From contig CAKZJE010000019.1 of the NCBI GenBank assembly GCA_936941155.1, positions 27,925-91,924 of the forward strand: a stretch of DNA of 64,000 nucleotides, in the 5' to 3' direction. The notes beneath the pieces were generated by a model. It was not told where the DNA came from, searched no databases, and was given only the letters and a program-made list of their open reading frames with translations. The stretch's first letter is position 1; each line of letters starts with the position of its first letter. Source of the stretch: an uncultured Methylomonas sp. (GTDB lineage Bacteria > Pseudomonadota > Gammaproteobacteria > Methylococcales > Methylomonadaceae). This document shows positions 17,719 through 27,219 of the stretch, piece after piece. The position numbers and the translations under genes are program-made.

Positions 17719-18314
17719 TGTATTCTATTGTGGCAGAAGATGATAGCGACGTTAATTGCCTGAAAGTTTTAATCAAAAGACTCATTGATAAGCCTTCTTT
17801 TAAATCGAGAGGAAAAGGTTATGACGGCAGTGGTAAATTATTACAAGATGGCTGGAAAGAATTTAAGGCGGCTGACCAATTAGGATTTACACGCTTTATT
17901 GTTTGCTATGACCAAGATAACTCAGCTAAACAAGCGCGTTATGAGGAAGTTATCAGTAAAATTATTAAACCCTCTGGTGTTAAAAAAGAAAAAAATAAAA
18001 TTTGTATTCTCATTCCAAAACAAGAAATGGAAGCGTGGATATTAGCGGATATAGAAGCAGTTACAAAGATTATTCCCTCTTGGAAGCCTTCTGAACGATT
18101 TTCATCACCTGAGTTAGTTGAAAGTCCAAAGGAAAAGCTGGAGAAATTAAGTCGCATTAAATCATCTAAACCGCTTTATGTTCATGCTACGCATAATCAA
18201 CAAGTTTTTGAACATATTGACTTAGAGATTTTGAAAAAGAAATGCCCTTCTTTCGCCGAATTACACGAATTTGTAAAAAATGATATTGCCAATTATCCAA
18301 AAAATATACTTTAA
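17718..18314 (+). CDS. DUF4276-like (TOPRIM-type) partner of the AAA ATPase
   Basis: 198 residues. The N-terminal strand has an acidic site (IVAEDDSDVNCL), a second acidic pair is FIVCYDQDNS, and a third conserved block is IPKQEMEAWILADIEAV. The C-terminus KKKCPSFAELHEF is also family-typical. The Glu, Asp-x-Asp and Glu pattern fits TOPRIM-like metal sites seen in nuclease partners of OLD/PARIS-type ATPases. The ATPase stop and this ATG share one base, so the two are almost certainly co-translated. The family call is from motif memory without a search, and nuclease activity is inference. Confidence 0.72.
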   Translation: MYSIVAEDDSDVNCLKVLIKRLIDKPSFKSRGKGYDGSGKLLQDGWKEFKAADQLGFTRFIVCYDQDNSAKQARYEEVISKIIKPSGVKKEKNKICILIPKQEMEAWILADIEAVTKIIPSWKPSERFSSPELVESPKEKLEKLSRIKSSKPLYVHATHNQQVFEHIDLEILKKKCPSFAELHEFVKNDIANYPKNIL

Positions 18315-18410
18315 AAAACTAAATGCTCAACTTCACTTTTACCAATTTATTAATTGAACCAATCCTCAAATTGTCATTTACGGTAACAGTTCAAACATTG
18401 GAAAAATCTA

Positions 18411-19580
18411 ATGGCAGCAATTAAATCAGTACCCGGCTCATTTCATATCGACTGGCTATTGTTTTTTATTGCCTTTAGCTTACTCGGCTTAGGCTATGTG
18501 ATGGTTGTATCTGCATCTTTGCACTTAGGCGCAAAAATGAACGGCAACAGCATGTATTACCCACTCAGACAATTGCTACACATCATTGCAGGTCTGGTTG
18601 CAGGATTTGCAATCACAGCAACACCGTTGAAAGTTTGGGAAAAACACGGCCCTATTTTGTTCTTATTCGGTTTGTTTTTATTGGTATTAGTCTTAATTCC
18701 CGGTGTCGGAATTAGAGTCAACGGCAGTAGTCGTTGGATTTCATTAATGGGCGTACGAATCCAAGCCTCTGAATTAATGAAGTTAGTTTCTGTGATTTAC
18801 ATTGCAGGTTATGTTGATAGAAATAAAAAAATTGTACAACAAGCGTTATTCAGCTTAGTTAAACCGTTAGTTTTATTTGCAGGAGCTTGTGCTTTATTAT
18901 TGCTAGAACCCGATTTTGGATCCTCTGTTGTTATTATTACCATTGTTATGGGAGTCATGTATTTAGCAGGAGCAAGACTTGGACAATTTGTCATATTAAT
19001 CGCTTTGGTCTCAGTTTTAGCCAGAGAATTAATTTATTCTTCACCTTACCGTTTAGCGCGAGTCACAAGCTTTGTGAATCCTTGGGCGGATGCGCAAGAC
19101 ACTGGCTTTCAATTAGTGCAAGCCTTAATCGCATTTGGTCGCGGCGAGGTGTATGGCGTAGGTTTAGGAAGTGGCGTACAAAAAATCTTTTATTTACCCG
19201 AAGCACATACGGATTTTTTATTTTCAGTATTAGCCGAAGAACTCGGTTTAATCGGTGTCTTAGGAATTATATTTTTATTCGGTGGATTTATTTTGCGTGC
19301 TTTTTATATTGGCATGAAAGCAGAAGAAGTCGGTTTACGCTTTGCCGCATTTATCGCTTACGGATTAGGAATTTGGTTTGGCTTTCAAGCCTTTATTAAT
19401 ATGGGTGTTAATATGGGAATGTTGCCAACGAAAGGCCTGACCCTGCCATTGATGAGTTATGGTGGCGGGAGTATGATTATTATGTGTGTAGCGGTGGCAT
19501 TGCTATTTCGCGTGTATAGCGAAGTCACTGAACAGATTAAAAGTGTCCCTAAAGGAAAACAGGAATGGATAAAAGAATAA
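18411..19580 (+). CDS. ftsW: Septal peptidoglycan glycosyltransferase FtsW
   Basis: 389 residues, a SEDS-family membrane enzyme with about ten TM helices. It polymerises lipid II at the septum in a complex with FtsI. Family marks are SRWISLMGVRIQASELMK, the LLEPDFGSSVVI segment, the long periplasmic loop YRLARVTSFVNPWADAQDTG, the FGRGEVYGVGLGSGVQK motif, HTDFLFSVLAEELG, and LTLPLMSYGGGSM near the end. It restarts the cell-wall series after the three accessory genes, with a 96-bp gap before it. It overlaps murG by 16 bp. Confidence 0.96.
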   Translation: MAAIKSVPGSFHIDWLLFFIAFSLLGLGYVMVVSASLHLGAKMNGNSMYYPLRQLLHIIAGLVAGFAITATPLKVWEKHGPILFLFGLFLLVLVLIPGVGIRVNGSSRWISLMGVRIQASELMKLVSVIYIAGYVDRNKKIVQQALFSLVKPLVLFAGACALLLLEPDFGSSVVIITIVMGVMYLAGARLGQFVILIALVSVLARELIYSSPYRLARVTSFVNPWADAQDTGFQLVQALIAFGRGEVYGVGLGSGVQKIFYLPEAHTDFLFSVLAEELGLIGVLGIIFLFGGFILRAFYIGMKAEEVGLRFAAFIAYGLGIWFGFQAFINMGVNMGMLPTKGLTLPLMSYGGGSMIIMCVAVALLFRVYSEVTEQIKSVPKGKQEWIKE

Positions 19581-20623
19581 TGATTATGGCAGGTGGCACA
19601 GGTGGTCATGTGTTTCCAGCATTAGCTGTAGCTGAAAACTTGCGAGCACAAGGCTGGACAGTCTCTTGGCTAGGCACAGAAAAAGGCTTGGAAAACCGCG
19701 TTGTTCCTGCACATAACATTGAAATTGATTATTTATCGGTTGCTGGATTACGCGGCAAAGGTTTTTTCACCAAATTAAAAAGCATGTTTTTAGTATTTAA
19801 AGCCTGTCTTCAAGCGCGAAACTATTTACGAACACGCAAACCGAATGTGGTATTAGGAATGGGGGGATTTGTCGCAGGCCCCGGTGGTTTAATGGCAAAA
19901 GTATTAGGAATTCCTTTAGTCATACATGAACAAAATCGTGTGGTTGGAACAACAAATCGTTTGCTGGCAAGAATGGCAAATCAAGCTTTGGAAGCATTTC
20001 CTAATAGTTTTCCTGCCAAACAAAAAGCAATTTGCACAGGAAATCCATTACGAAAAGATTTTTTATTGTTACCTGAAAAAATGTTTTGGGATAAAGCAGT
20101 GCGACCTCTACACATTTTAGTCGTGGGAGGCAGTCAGGGCGCACAAATCTTAAATGAAACCGTGCCGCAAGCCATTGCCGAATTAGAAAATATTCAAGTA
20201 AAACATCAAACTGGCGAGGCAATGTTCGATATTGTGAATTCCGCTTATCAACATTTAAACGTATCCGCCGAAGTTTTAAAGTTTATTGAAGACATGCCAG
20301 CAGCTTATCAATGGGCGGATTTATTGATTTGTCGCTCCGGTGCTATGACAGTCAGCGAAGTTGCCGCAGCTGGATTACCTGCGATTTTCGTTCCGTTACC
20401 GAATGCAATTGATGATCATCAAACCGCTAATGCTCGTTATTTAACAGATGAAAACGCAGGCATCATGATGCTACAAAAAGAATTAACAGCTCAGCAATTG
20501 GCTAGCGCAATTAAACAAAATCTAAACGAGTTAAATGGAATGGGAAAAGCCGCAAAAAATAAAGCCCGCCTAGACGCAACCGAAATGGTTTGCGCTTGTT
20601 GCATTACGGAGGCAAAAGCATGA
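19565..20623 (+). CDS. murG: Lipid II synthase MurG
   Basis: 352 residues. This GT28 glycosyltransferase adds GlcNAc to lipid I on the cytoplasmic membrane face. Key motifs: [17 protein letters not shown] at the start, [58 protein letters not shown] and [18 protein letters not shown] clear AGGA precedes the ATG, which lies inside the ftsW 3' end. The stop overlaps the murC start (ATGA). Confidence 0.96.
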   Translation: MDKRIMIMAGGTGGHVFPALAVAENLRAQGWTVSWLGTEKGLENRVVPAHNIEIDYLSVAGLRGKGFFTKLKSMFLVFKACLQARNYLRTRKPNVVLGMGGFVAGPGGLMAKVLGIPLVIHEQNRVVGTTNRLLARMANQALEAFPNSFPAKQKAICTGNPLRKDFLLLPEKMFWDKAVRPLHILVVGGSQGAQILNETVPQAIAELENIQVKHQTGEAMFDIVNSAYQHLNVSAEVLKFIEDMPAAYQWADLLICRSGAMTVSEVAAAGLPAIFVPLPNAIDDHQTANARYLTDENAGIMMLQKELTAQQLASAIKQNLNELNGMGKAAKNKARLDATEMVCACCITEAKA

Positions 20624-22056
20624 GTCATTTGCAACTGCCACTTCCGGCAAAAGCCTTAGGCAAAGTTAAACAAATTCATTTCGTCGGTATTGGCGGCACA
20701 GGCATGAATGGTATTGCCGAAGTGTTATTTAACTTAGGCTACGAAGTTTCCGGCTCTGATATTAAAGAAAGTGCGGTCACAAATCGCCTACAAGCTTTAG
20801 GCATTGTGATTTATATCGGACATCGTGCTGAAAATGTCAGCAATGCCGATGTGGTCGTAGTTTCCACAGCAATTGATAAAACTAATCCTGAAATCGCTGC
20901 GGCTTATCAACAACGCACGCCAGTGATTCCTAGAGCAGAAATGTTGGCAGAGTTAATGCGCTTCCGGTTTGGTATTGCAGTGGCAGGAACACACGGCAAA
21001 ACCACAACAACCAGCTTAGTCACCAGTATGCTGGCAGAAGGTGGATTAGACCCCACGTTTGTGATTGGCGGACGCTTAAACAGTGCAGGTACAAATGCCA
21101 AATTAGGCTCAGGCAATTATTTAGTTGCCGAAGCGGATGAAAGTGATGCCTCATTTTTGTATTTGCAACCGATGGTCGCAGTCGTGACCAATATTGACCA
21201 AGACCACATGGAAACCTACGGTGGTTGTTATCAAAAATTAAAAGACACATTTATTGAATTTTTGCATCACCTGCCCTTTTATGGTTTAGCGGTGCTGTGT
21301 TTGGATGACGCTGGCGTTAAAGAAATTTTGCCGCAACTCTCAAAACCCGTAAAAACCTACGGTGTTAGCGAAAAAGCTGATGTGCGAGCTGTTGAGATAA
21401 AACAAGAAGGAATGCACACCACTTTTACTGTCTTGCGCGGTGAGCATTATCAACCTTTGCAAGTCACTCTGAATATGCCAGGCTGGCACAATATGTTGAA
21501 CTCTCTGGCAGCGATTACCATTGCGACGCATTTGGAAGTAGATGACGCTGCAATTATCAAAAGTTTAGCGGCATTCAAAGGTATCGGACGGCGTTTTTCT
21601 GTACACGGCGATGTCTCTATGCCAAACGGCAAACTAACGTTAGTAGATGATTACGGACATCATCCGCGTGAAATTGCTGCTACTTTGGAAGCATTACGGC
21701 AAGCTTGGCCAGACAGACGTTCTGTAGTGATTTTTCAACCGCATCGTTATTCACGCACCCGCGACTTATTTGAAGACTTTGTACAGATTTTATCAACGGT
21801 TGATGTGTTGATTTTGATGGATATTTATGCAGCTGGCGAGGCCGTGATTGCAGGTGCAGAAGGCAAAACGCTGTGTCGCGCAATTCGGATGCGGGGACAA
21901 GTTGATCCGGTTTTTGTGCAAGATAACGATGATTTAGTACAAATTTTGGCAGGCATCGTTACAGAAAACGATGTGATTTTAACGTTAGGGGCTGGCAATG
22001 TGGGACAAATTGCTGCGGAATTACCCGAAAAACTGGCGGCAGCGTTAAACAAATGA
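20620..22056 (+). CDS. murC: UDP-MurNAc:L-alanine ligase MurC
   Basis: 478 residues from ATG 20620, chosen because CGGAGG lies 8 bp upstream and the ATGA overlaps the murG stop; the frame itself is open 30 bp earlier. Motifs: [17 protein letters not shown] (nucleotide-sugar binding), [13 protein letters not shown]-loop, [21 protein letters not shown], and [14 protein letters not shown]. It adds the first stem amino acid in cytoplasmic precursor synthesis. It overlaps murB by 4 bp. Confidence 0.96.
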   Translation: MSHLQLPLPAKALGKVKQIHFVGIGGTGMNGIAEVLFNLGYEVSGSDIKESAVTNRLQALGIVIYIGHRAENVSNADVVVVSTAIDKTNPEIAAAYQQRTPVIPRAEMLAELMRFRFGIAVAGTHGKTTTTSLVTSMLAEGGLDPTFVIGGRLNSAGTNAKLGSGNYLVAEADESDASFLYLQPMVAVVTNIDQDHMETYGGCYQKLKDTFIEFLHHLPFYGLAVLCLDDAGVKEILPQLSKPVKTYGVSEKADVRAVEIKQEGMHTTFTVLRGEHYQPLQVTLNMPGWHNMLNSLAAITIATHLEVDDAAIIKSLAAFKGIGRRFSVHGDVSMPNGKLTLVDDYGHHPREIAATLEALRQAWPDRRSVVIFQPHRYSRTRDLFEDFVQILSTVDVLILMDIYAAGEAVIAGAEGKTLCRAIRMRGQVDPVFVQDNDDLVQILAGIVTENDVILTLGAGNVGQIAAELPEKLAAALNK

Positions 22057-22943
22057 CTCAAGTTTTAACCACCACAGGAAAACTGTTGCTCAATGAAAAA
22101 ATGTCCAAATACACCAGTTGGCGTGTAGGCGGCATAGCGGACGCAATGTATTTGCCAACCGATAAACAAGATTTGATTAACTTCATTAAAAACAATCCAG
22201 CAGACACGCCTTTGTTTTGGTTGGGATTAGGAAGTAATCTCTTAGTGCTTGACGGTGGCATTCGCGGTGTTGTGATTAATACACGCGGGCGTTTGAAAGA
22301 AATGTTTCTAACTGAAAGCGGCACTGTTTATGTCGAAGCTGGCGTTCCTTGTGCACATGTCGCTCGCTTTTCCGCAGAACAAGGCTTAACAGGAGCGGAG
22401 TTTTTGGCAGGTATTCCGGGCACAATGGGCGGTGCGTTGAAAATGAATGCAGGTGCATTTGGCGGCGAAACGTGGACAATTGTAAAAACTGTCGAAATGA
22501 TTGACAGCACAGGTCTTCTCACACAACGTCAAGCCAATGAATTTGAAGTGAGTTATCGCTCAGTAAAACAACAGCATTGTGAATGGTTTCTAGCTACAGA
22601 GTTACAGCTCAACGCTGGCGATACTAAGCAAGGTCAAGAAAAAATTAAAGCCTTGCTAGAAAGGCGCAATTTAACTCAACCGACTAATCAACCGACTTGC
22701 GGTTCAGTGTTTAAAAACCCAGCGGGGGATTATGCAGCAAGATTGATTGAGCTTAGCGGTTTAAAAGGCTATACAATAGGTGGAGCTTGTGTATCAGAGA
22801 AACACGCTAATTTTATTGTCAATACTGGACAGGCAACTGCCGCCGATATTGAGGCTCTCATAGAACATATTCAAACCCAAGTTCAGTTACAACATGGCGT
22901 TTGTTTGCAAACAGAAGTATGTAAGGTAGGTGTTGAGTTATGA
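22053..22943 (+). CDS. murB: UDP-N-acetylenolpyruvoylglucosamine reductase MurB
   Basis: 296 residues, the shorter MurB type (E. coli MurB is about 340). An FAD/NADPH enzyme producing UDP-MurNAc. Visible features are the [15 protein letters not shown] start, [16 protein letters not shown] (FAD binding), [33 protein letters not shown], the proton-donor region [17 protein letters not shown], and [10 protein letters not shown]. Both ends overlap neighbours by 4 bp (ATGA), so it is tightly coupled to murC and ddl. Confidence 0.96.
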   Translation: MTQVLTTTGKLLLNEKMSKYTSWRVGGIADAMYLPTDKQDLINFIKNNPADTPLFWLGLGSNLLVLDGGIRGVVINTRGRLKEMFLTESGTVYVEAGVPCAHVARFSAEQGLTGAEFLAGIPGTMGGALKMNAGAFGGETWTIVKTVEMIDSTGLLTQRQANEFEVSYRSVKQQHCEWFLATELQLNAGDTKQGQEKIKALLERRNLTQPTNQPTCGSVFKNPAGDYAARLIELSGLKGYTIGGACVSEKHANFIVNTGQATAADIEALIEHIQTQVQLQHGVCLQTEVCKVGVEL

Positions 22944-23872
22944 AACCTTTAAAGGTTGACAAAGCAGAGGATTTCGGGCGTGTTGCAGTGCTCATGGGAG
23001 GAGCTGCCGCTGAGCGCGAAGTTTCATTGAATAGCGGAATGGCAGTGTTTAATGCCTTGAAACGTAAAAACATTGATGCGATTGCAGTAGATATAGCGGA
23101 TAATCCTATTTTAGCTTTGGAAAATAAACAGATAGACCGCGTTTTCAATATTGTGCATGGACGCGGTGGCGAAGATGGCGTGTTGCAATCGGTACTAGGA
23201 GTGATGAAAATTCCTTATACAGGTAGCGGCGTTACTGCTTCTGCATTAAGCATGGACAAGTTAAAAACAAAACTCTGCTGGCAAGGTCAAGGATTAGTCA
23301 CTCCAACATGGTTTTTATTAAGACACCCCGAAGATGTCGATGCTTGCATAGAAAAACTCGGTTTTCCTGTGATTGTAAAACCTGCCAACGAAGGCTCTAG
23401 CATTGGGATGAGCAAAGCAATTAATAAAGAACAATTGCAAGTTGCCTTTGCGGAAGCGGCAAAATATCGCTGTGCAGTTTACGCAGAAAGCTGGGTAGAA
23501 GGCAATGAATACACCGTTGGTGTGTTAAATGGCGAGCCCTTACCTGTGATTCGTTTGCAAGTGGCTAATGCGTTTTATGATTACGATGCCAAATATAAAG
23601 CCACTACCACCCAATATCATTGTCCTTGTGGGTTAGAGCCAGAACAAGAAGCCGCGTTACAGCAACTTGCATTACACGCGTGTGATTGTATTGGTGTTGA
23701 AGGTTGGGGACGAGTCGATGTGTTTATAGATAACAAAGGGCAAGCTCAACTTATTGAAGTAAATACTGTTCCGGGTATGACAGATCATAGTCTTGTGCCA
23801 ATGGCAGCAGCAAAGTTAGGGATGGACTTTGATGAATTGGTGTGGAGGATTTTGGAAACCAGTATGAAATAA
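22940..23872 (+). CDS. ddl: D-alanine--D-alanine ligase
   Basis: 310 residues, of the DdlB size class. An ATP-grasp enzyme supplying D-Ala-D-Ala to MurF. Motifs are VAVLMGGAAAEREVSLNSG, VHGRGGEDGVLQSVL, YTGSGVTASALSMDK, FPVIVKPANEGSSIGM, and the metal-binding C-terminal VNTVPGMTDHSLVPMAA. It starts in an ATGA overlap with murB and ends in TAATG shared with ftsQ. Confidence 0.95.
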   Translation: MKPLKVDKAEDFGRVAVLMGGAAAEREVSLNSGMAVFNALKRKNIDAIAVDIADNPILALENKQIDRVFNIVHGRGGEDGVLQSVLGVMKIPYTGSGVTASALSMDKLKTKLCWQGQGLVTPTWFLLRHPEDVDACIEKLGFPVIVKPANEGSSIGMSKAINKEQLQVAFAEAAKYRCAVYAESWVEGNEYTVGVLNGEPLPVIRLQVANAFYDYDAKYKATTTQYHCPCGLEPEQEAALQQLALHACDCIGVEGWGRVDVFIDNKGQAQLIEVNTVPGMTDHSLVPMAAAKLGMDFDELVWRILETSMK

Positions 23873-24624
23873 TGAAAAACTCAGGTCTAATAAAGTGGCT
23901 ATTGATTAGTTCTCTCGTAGTAGTCGGAGTTTGGGATGGATGGCGAGAACTTAAAGCGCAAGGAGCGGACTTATTACCAATTAGATATATAAGAATAGAA
24001 GGCGTTTTTCAATATATTACCAAGGATGAAATTAAAGACGCATTATTAAGCCAAGTAATGACCGGTTTTTTAAATGCGGATATGCACTCAATACGCCAGT
24101 CGCTACTCAATTTGCCTTGGATTGCCCAAGTTAAAGTCAAACGAGTATGGCCAGATGCGATAGAAATAAAAGTTTATGAACAATACCCAATAGCACGCTG
24201 GAGTACTATTGGTTTATTAAATGAGCAAGGTGATTTATTTACCCCAGCCAATTTAGACAACTTTAACAAACTCCCCTTGTTACAAGGACCTTTAGGACAA
24301 GAAAAAAAGCTGATGGAAATCATGAAACAGTTGCAAGCAGAATTAGCGACCCACTCGATGGGATTAGCAGCTTTTGAAGTGAATGAACGGCGTGCGTGGA
24401 CGGTATTATTATCCAATGAATTAACCTTAAAACTGGGGCGCAGAGAGCCGCTTCATCAATTTCACCAGTTTTTATCCACAGTACCAATACTAGGTAAGGA
24501 AAGGCTTGCGACTATGGCTGTGGTCGATTTGCGATATTCTAACGGTTTTGCCATCACTCAAAAGCAAGGAATAATGCAGGTTGATTTGAAAAACAGTAAT
24601 CCACCCGATGAATCAACACAATAA
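23872..24624 (+). CDS. ftsQ: Cell division protein FtsQ
   Basis: 250 residues from ATG 23872, which overlaps the ddl stop by one base; an in-frame extension inside ddl is rejected. Single N-terminal TM (LIKWLLISSLVVVGVWDGW), then the POTRA domain (LPIRYIRIEGVFQYITKDEIKDAL onward, about 40-115) and the beta domain with VVDLRYSNGFAI. It is the periplasmic scaffold of FtsQLB. The C-terminal tail after residue 235 is short and acidic. Confidence 0.92.
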   Translation: MKNSGLIKWLLISSLVVVGVWDGWRELKAQGADLLPIRYIRIEGVFQYITKDEIKDALLSQVMTGFLNADMHSIRQSLLNLPWIAQVKVKRVWPDAIEIKVYEQYPIARWSTIGLLNEQGDLFTPANLDNFNKLPLLQGPLGQEKKLMEIMKQLQAELATHSMGLAAFEVNERRAWTVLLSNELTLKLGRREPLHQFHQFLSTVPILGKERLATMAVVDLRYSNGFAITQKQGIMQVDLKNSNPPDESTQ

Positions 24625-24654
24625 AGAATAATAACTGCTTAACGAGTAGGCAAA

Positions 24655-25881
24655 ATGGCGAAGAAACTAGAGCGTAATTTAATAGTAGGATTAGACATAG
24701 GTACATCAAAAGTCGCTGCTATTGTCGGAGAATATACTCACGGAGGGGAGTTAGAGATTATTGGTATAGGAACAGCACCTTCGCGCGGCTTAAAAAAAGG
24801 AGTGGTCGTTAATTTAGAGTCGACAGTTCATTCTATTCAACGCGCAGTTGAAGAAGCAGAGTTAATGGCAGGCTGCCAAATTCAATCTGTTTATGCAGGC
24901 ATAGCCGGAAGCCATATCAAAAGCCTTAACTCACATGGGATTGTCGCGATTAAAGATAAAGAAGTTCGGCAATATGACATAGACAGAGTGATTGATTCGG
25001 CTAGAGCCGTTGCCATTCCTGCGGATCAAAAAATCCTGCATATTCTGCCGCAGGAATTTGTCATAGACCAACAAGATGGCATTAAAGAGCCGATAGGCAT
25101 GTCAGGCATTCGCTTAGAAGCAAAAGTCCACATGGTGACAGGCAGCGTTAGTGCCGCACAAAATATTGTGAAATGTATTCGTCGTTGCGGATTAGATGTT
25201 GAAGATATTGTGTTAGAACAATTAGCATCCTGCACTTCTGTGTTAACTGAAGATGAAAAAGATTTAGGTGTATTGCTGTGTGATATTGGCGGAGGCACAA
25301 CAGATATTGCAATTTTCTCAAAAGGTGCGATTAAACATACCGCAGTAATTCCAATAGCCGGCGATCAAGTCACCAATGATATTGCAGTGGCATTGCGCAC
25401 ACCGACAAAAAATGCCGAAGAAATAAAATGTAAATATGCTTGCGCGTTGACACAATTAGCCAGCGATGAAGATATGATTGAAATCCCTAGCATAGGCGAA
25501 AGATCGCCTAGAAAAATCTCCATGCAAAATTTGTCAGAAATTATTGAGCCTCGCTACGAAGAATTAATGCTGTTAGTGCAAGGTGAATTAAGACGCAGTG
25601 GCTTTGAAGATTTGATCGCAGGTGGAATTGTATTGACTGGTGGCAGCTCTAAAGTCAAAGGGCTGATTGAATTAGCAGAAGAAATATTTCATGTGCCAGT
25701 GAGAATTGGCTTTCCACAGCATGTCGCAGGACTTACCGATGTAGTGCAAAACCCCATCTATTCAACAGGGGTCGGTTTATTACTGTATGGCAGAGAACAT
25801 CATGGTGGTCTGACCACAGTACGGGAAAGTTCCCCAGATTTGCTGTCGGTTATAAAGAATTGGTTTCAAGGTAATTTCTAA
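24655..25881 (+). CDS. ftsA: Cell division protein FtsA
   Basis: 408 residues, an actin-like ATPase that anchors FtsZ to the membrane. The phosphate-1 loop is VGLDIGTSKVAAIVGE, the family 1C-domain region includes SVYAGIAGSHIKSLNSHG, phosphate-2 is LLCDIGGGTTDIAIF, the adenosine motif is IVLTGGSSKVKGL, and the C-terminal amphipathic helix SVIKNWFQGNF serves membrane attachment. It begins 30 bp after ftsQ and precedes ftsZ by 32 bp. Confidence 0.97.
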   Translation: MAKKLERNLIVGLDIGTSKVAAIVGEYTHGGELEIIGIGTAPSRGLKKGVVVNLESTVHSIQRAVEEAELMAGCQIQSVYAGIAGSHIKSLNSHGIVAIKDKEVRQYDIDRVIDSARAVAIPADQKILHILPQEFVIDQQDGIKEPIGMSGIRLEAKVHMVTGSVSAAQNIVKCIRRCGLDVEDIVLEQLASCTSVLTEDEKDLGVLLCDIGGGTTDIAIFSKGAIKHTAVIPIAGDQVTNDIAVALRTPTKNAEEIKCKYACALTQLASDEDMIEIPSIGERSPRKISMQNLSEIIEPRYEELMLLVQGELRRSGFEDLIAGGIVLTGGSSKVKGLIELAEEIFHVPVRIGFPQHVAGLTDVVQNPIYSTGVGLLLYGREHHGGLTTVRESSPDLLSVIKNWFQGNF

Positions 25882-25913
25882 AATTATATAAAGGTTTATA
25901 GGGGGTGGTTGAA

Positions 25914-27080
25914 ATGATGAAATATGAATTGGTAGATTCTTGTAGCGAAAATGCTGTCATTAAAGTGATTGGAATCGGTGGCGGCGGTGGCAATGCTGTT
26001 AATCACATGGTTGATAAGCACATTGAAGGCGTACAATTTATTTGCGCAAATACCGATGCTCAAGCATTGCGTCGTCTAAGCGTTGATACCATCGTACAAC
26101 TAGGCGTAGAACTCACCAAAGGTTTAGGTGCAGGTACTCGTCCTGAAGTAGGTAAACAAGCTGCCGAAGAGAATAAAGACCGCATTCGAGAAGTCATTGA
26201 AGGCGCGGACATGGTTTTTTTAACCGCAGGCATGGGCGGTGGTACGGGCACTGGCGCAATCGCAGTGATTGCACAGATCGCCAAAGAACTCGGCGTGCTA
26301 ACCGTTGCAGTTGTCACAAAACCTTTTGACTTTGAAGGCAAAAAGAAAATTGCAGTGGCTGAAGCAGGCATTAGAGAATTAGAAAAATATGTCGATTCTC
26401 TGATTGTCATTCCTAATCAAAAATTACTCCCAGTTTTAGGCAACAATCTTTCCTTGATGAATGCGTTTAAAGCGGCAAATGATGTTTTATTAGACGCAGT
26501 GCAAGGGATTACCGAGTTAATTACTCACCCCGGTTTAATTAACGTCGACTTTGCGGATGTTGTAACCGTCATGTCAAACATGGGTGCAGCAATTATGGGA
26601 ACAGGCACTGCTTCTGGTGAAAATCGGGCGCGAGTTGCTGCTGAAAAAGCCATTTCTTGCCCATTATTAGAAGATATTAGCTTGCAAGGTGCAAAAGGCA
26701 TTTTGGTTAATATCACTGCGGCAGATATGGACTTAACCGAGTTCAACGAAGTCGGCAACATTATGCACGCTTTTGCCTCAGAATTTGCTGACATGAAAAT
26801 TGGTACAGCAATTAATCCAGACTTAGGCGATGAAATTAAAGTCACGGTTGTGGCAACTGGAATGGGACAGCCCTCACAAGCGGCAATCGCACCGGTTAAA
26901 TTAGTGCCAAAATCTAGCGCGGGCGAAGTTAATTATGAAGCGTTAGAAAAACCGACCGTCATTCGGAAAAACAAAGTAGAGCCTAGAGAAACTCGTTTTG
27001 GTGTACAACCTAAAAAAGACGGCAGTATGGACTTAGACTATCTTGATATTCCTGCTTTTTTACGTCGGCAAGCGGACTAA
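25914..27080 (+). CDS. ftsZ: Cell division GTPase FtsZ
   Basis: 388 residues from ATG 25914, preceded by a GGGGG ribosome site 8 bp upstream; GTG 25905 lies within that site. Tubulin-like: GIGGGGGNAVNHM, the T4 signature GGGTGTGA, the T7 loop NVDFADVVTVMSNMG, and a short linker ending in the conserved tail LDYLDIPAFLRRQ that binds FtsA and ZipA. It is the last dcw gene here. lpxC, which often follows ftsZ, is absent and a convergent regulator gene comes next. Confidence 0.98.
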   Translation: MMKYELVDSCSENAVIKVIGIGGGGGNAVNHMVDKHIEGVQFICANTDAQALRRLSVDTIVQLGVELTKGLGAGTRPEVGKQAAEENKDRIREVIEGADMVFLTAGMGGGTGTGAIAVIAQIAKELGVLTVAVVTKPFDFEGKKKIAVAEAGIRELEKYVDSLIVIPNQKLLPVLGNNLSLMNAFKAANDVLLDAVQGITELITHPGLINVDFADVVTVMSNMGAAIMGTGTASGENRARVAAEKAISCPLLEDISLQGAKGILVNITAADMDLTEFNEVGNIMHAFASEFADMKIGTAINPDLGDEIKVTVVATGMGQPSQAAIAPVKLVPKSSAGEVNYEALEKPTVIRKNKVEPRETRFGVQPKKDGSMDLDYLDIPAFLRRQAD

Positions 27081-27107
27081 ATCATAAAGCTTAAAAACGT
27101 GTTTTGT

Positions 27108-27195
27108 GTGCGGTAAAAAACAGTATTTTGTTTTTCCGCCACGTTGCCCAATAGCAAGATAAGCTGGCTGCCTTCGGGACAGCCTGCTTAAAAGC
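27108..27195. terminator. Hairpins between convergent ftsZ and the NtrC-type gene
   Basis: Two stems lie in the 139-bp gap: GCGGTAAAAAAC pairing with GTTTTTCCGC near 27111-27140, and AAGC-GGCTG-type arms around CCTTCGGG near 27160-27192. Neither has a long T tract. A bidirectional terminator is likely but unproved. Confidence 0.45.
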
Positions 27196-27219
27196 TTAAA
27201 TTATGGCTGTTTTCGCAAA

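Noticed and set aside
18315..18410. Short frame before ftsW as a murD remnant
   Set aside because: The 33 codons from 18322 show no MurD motif and overlap the ftsW start.
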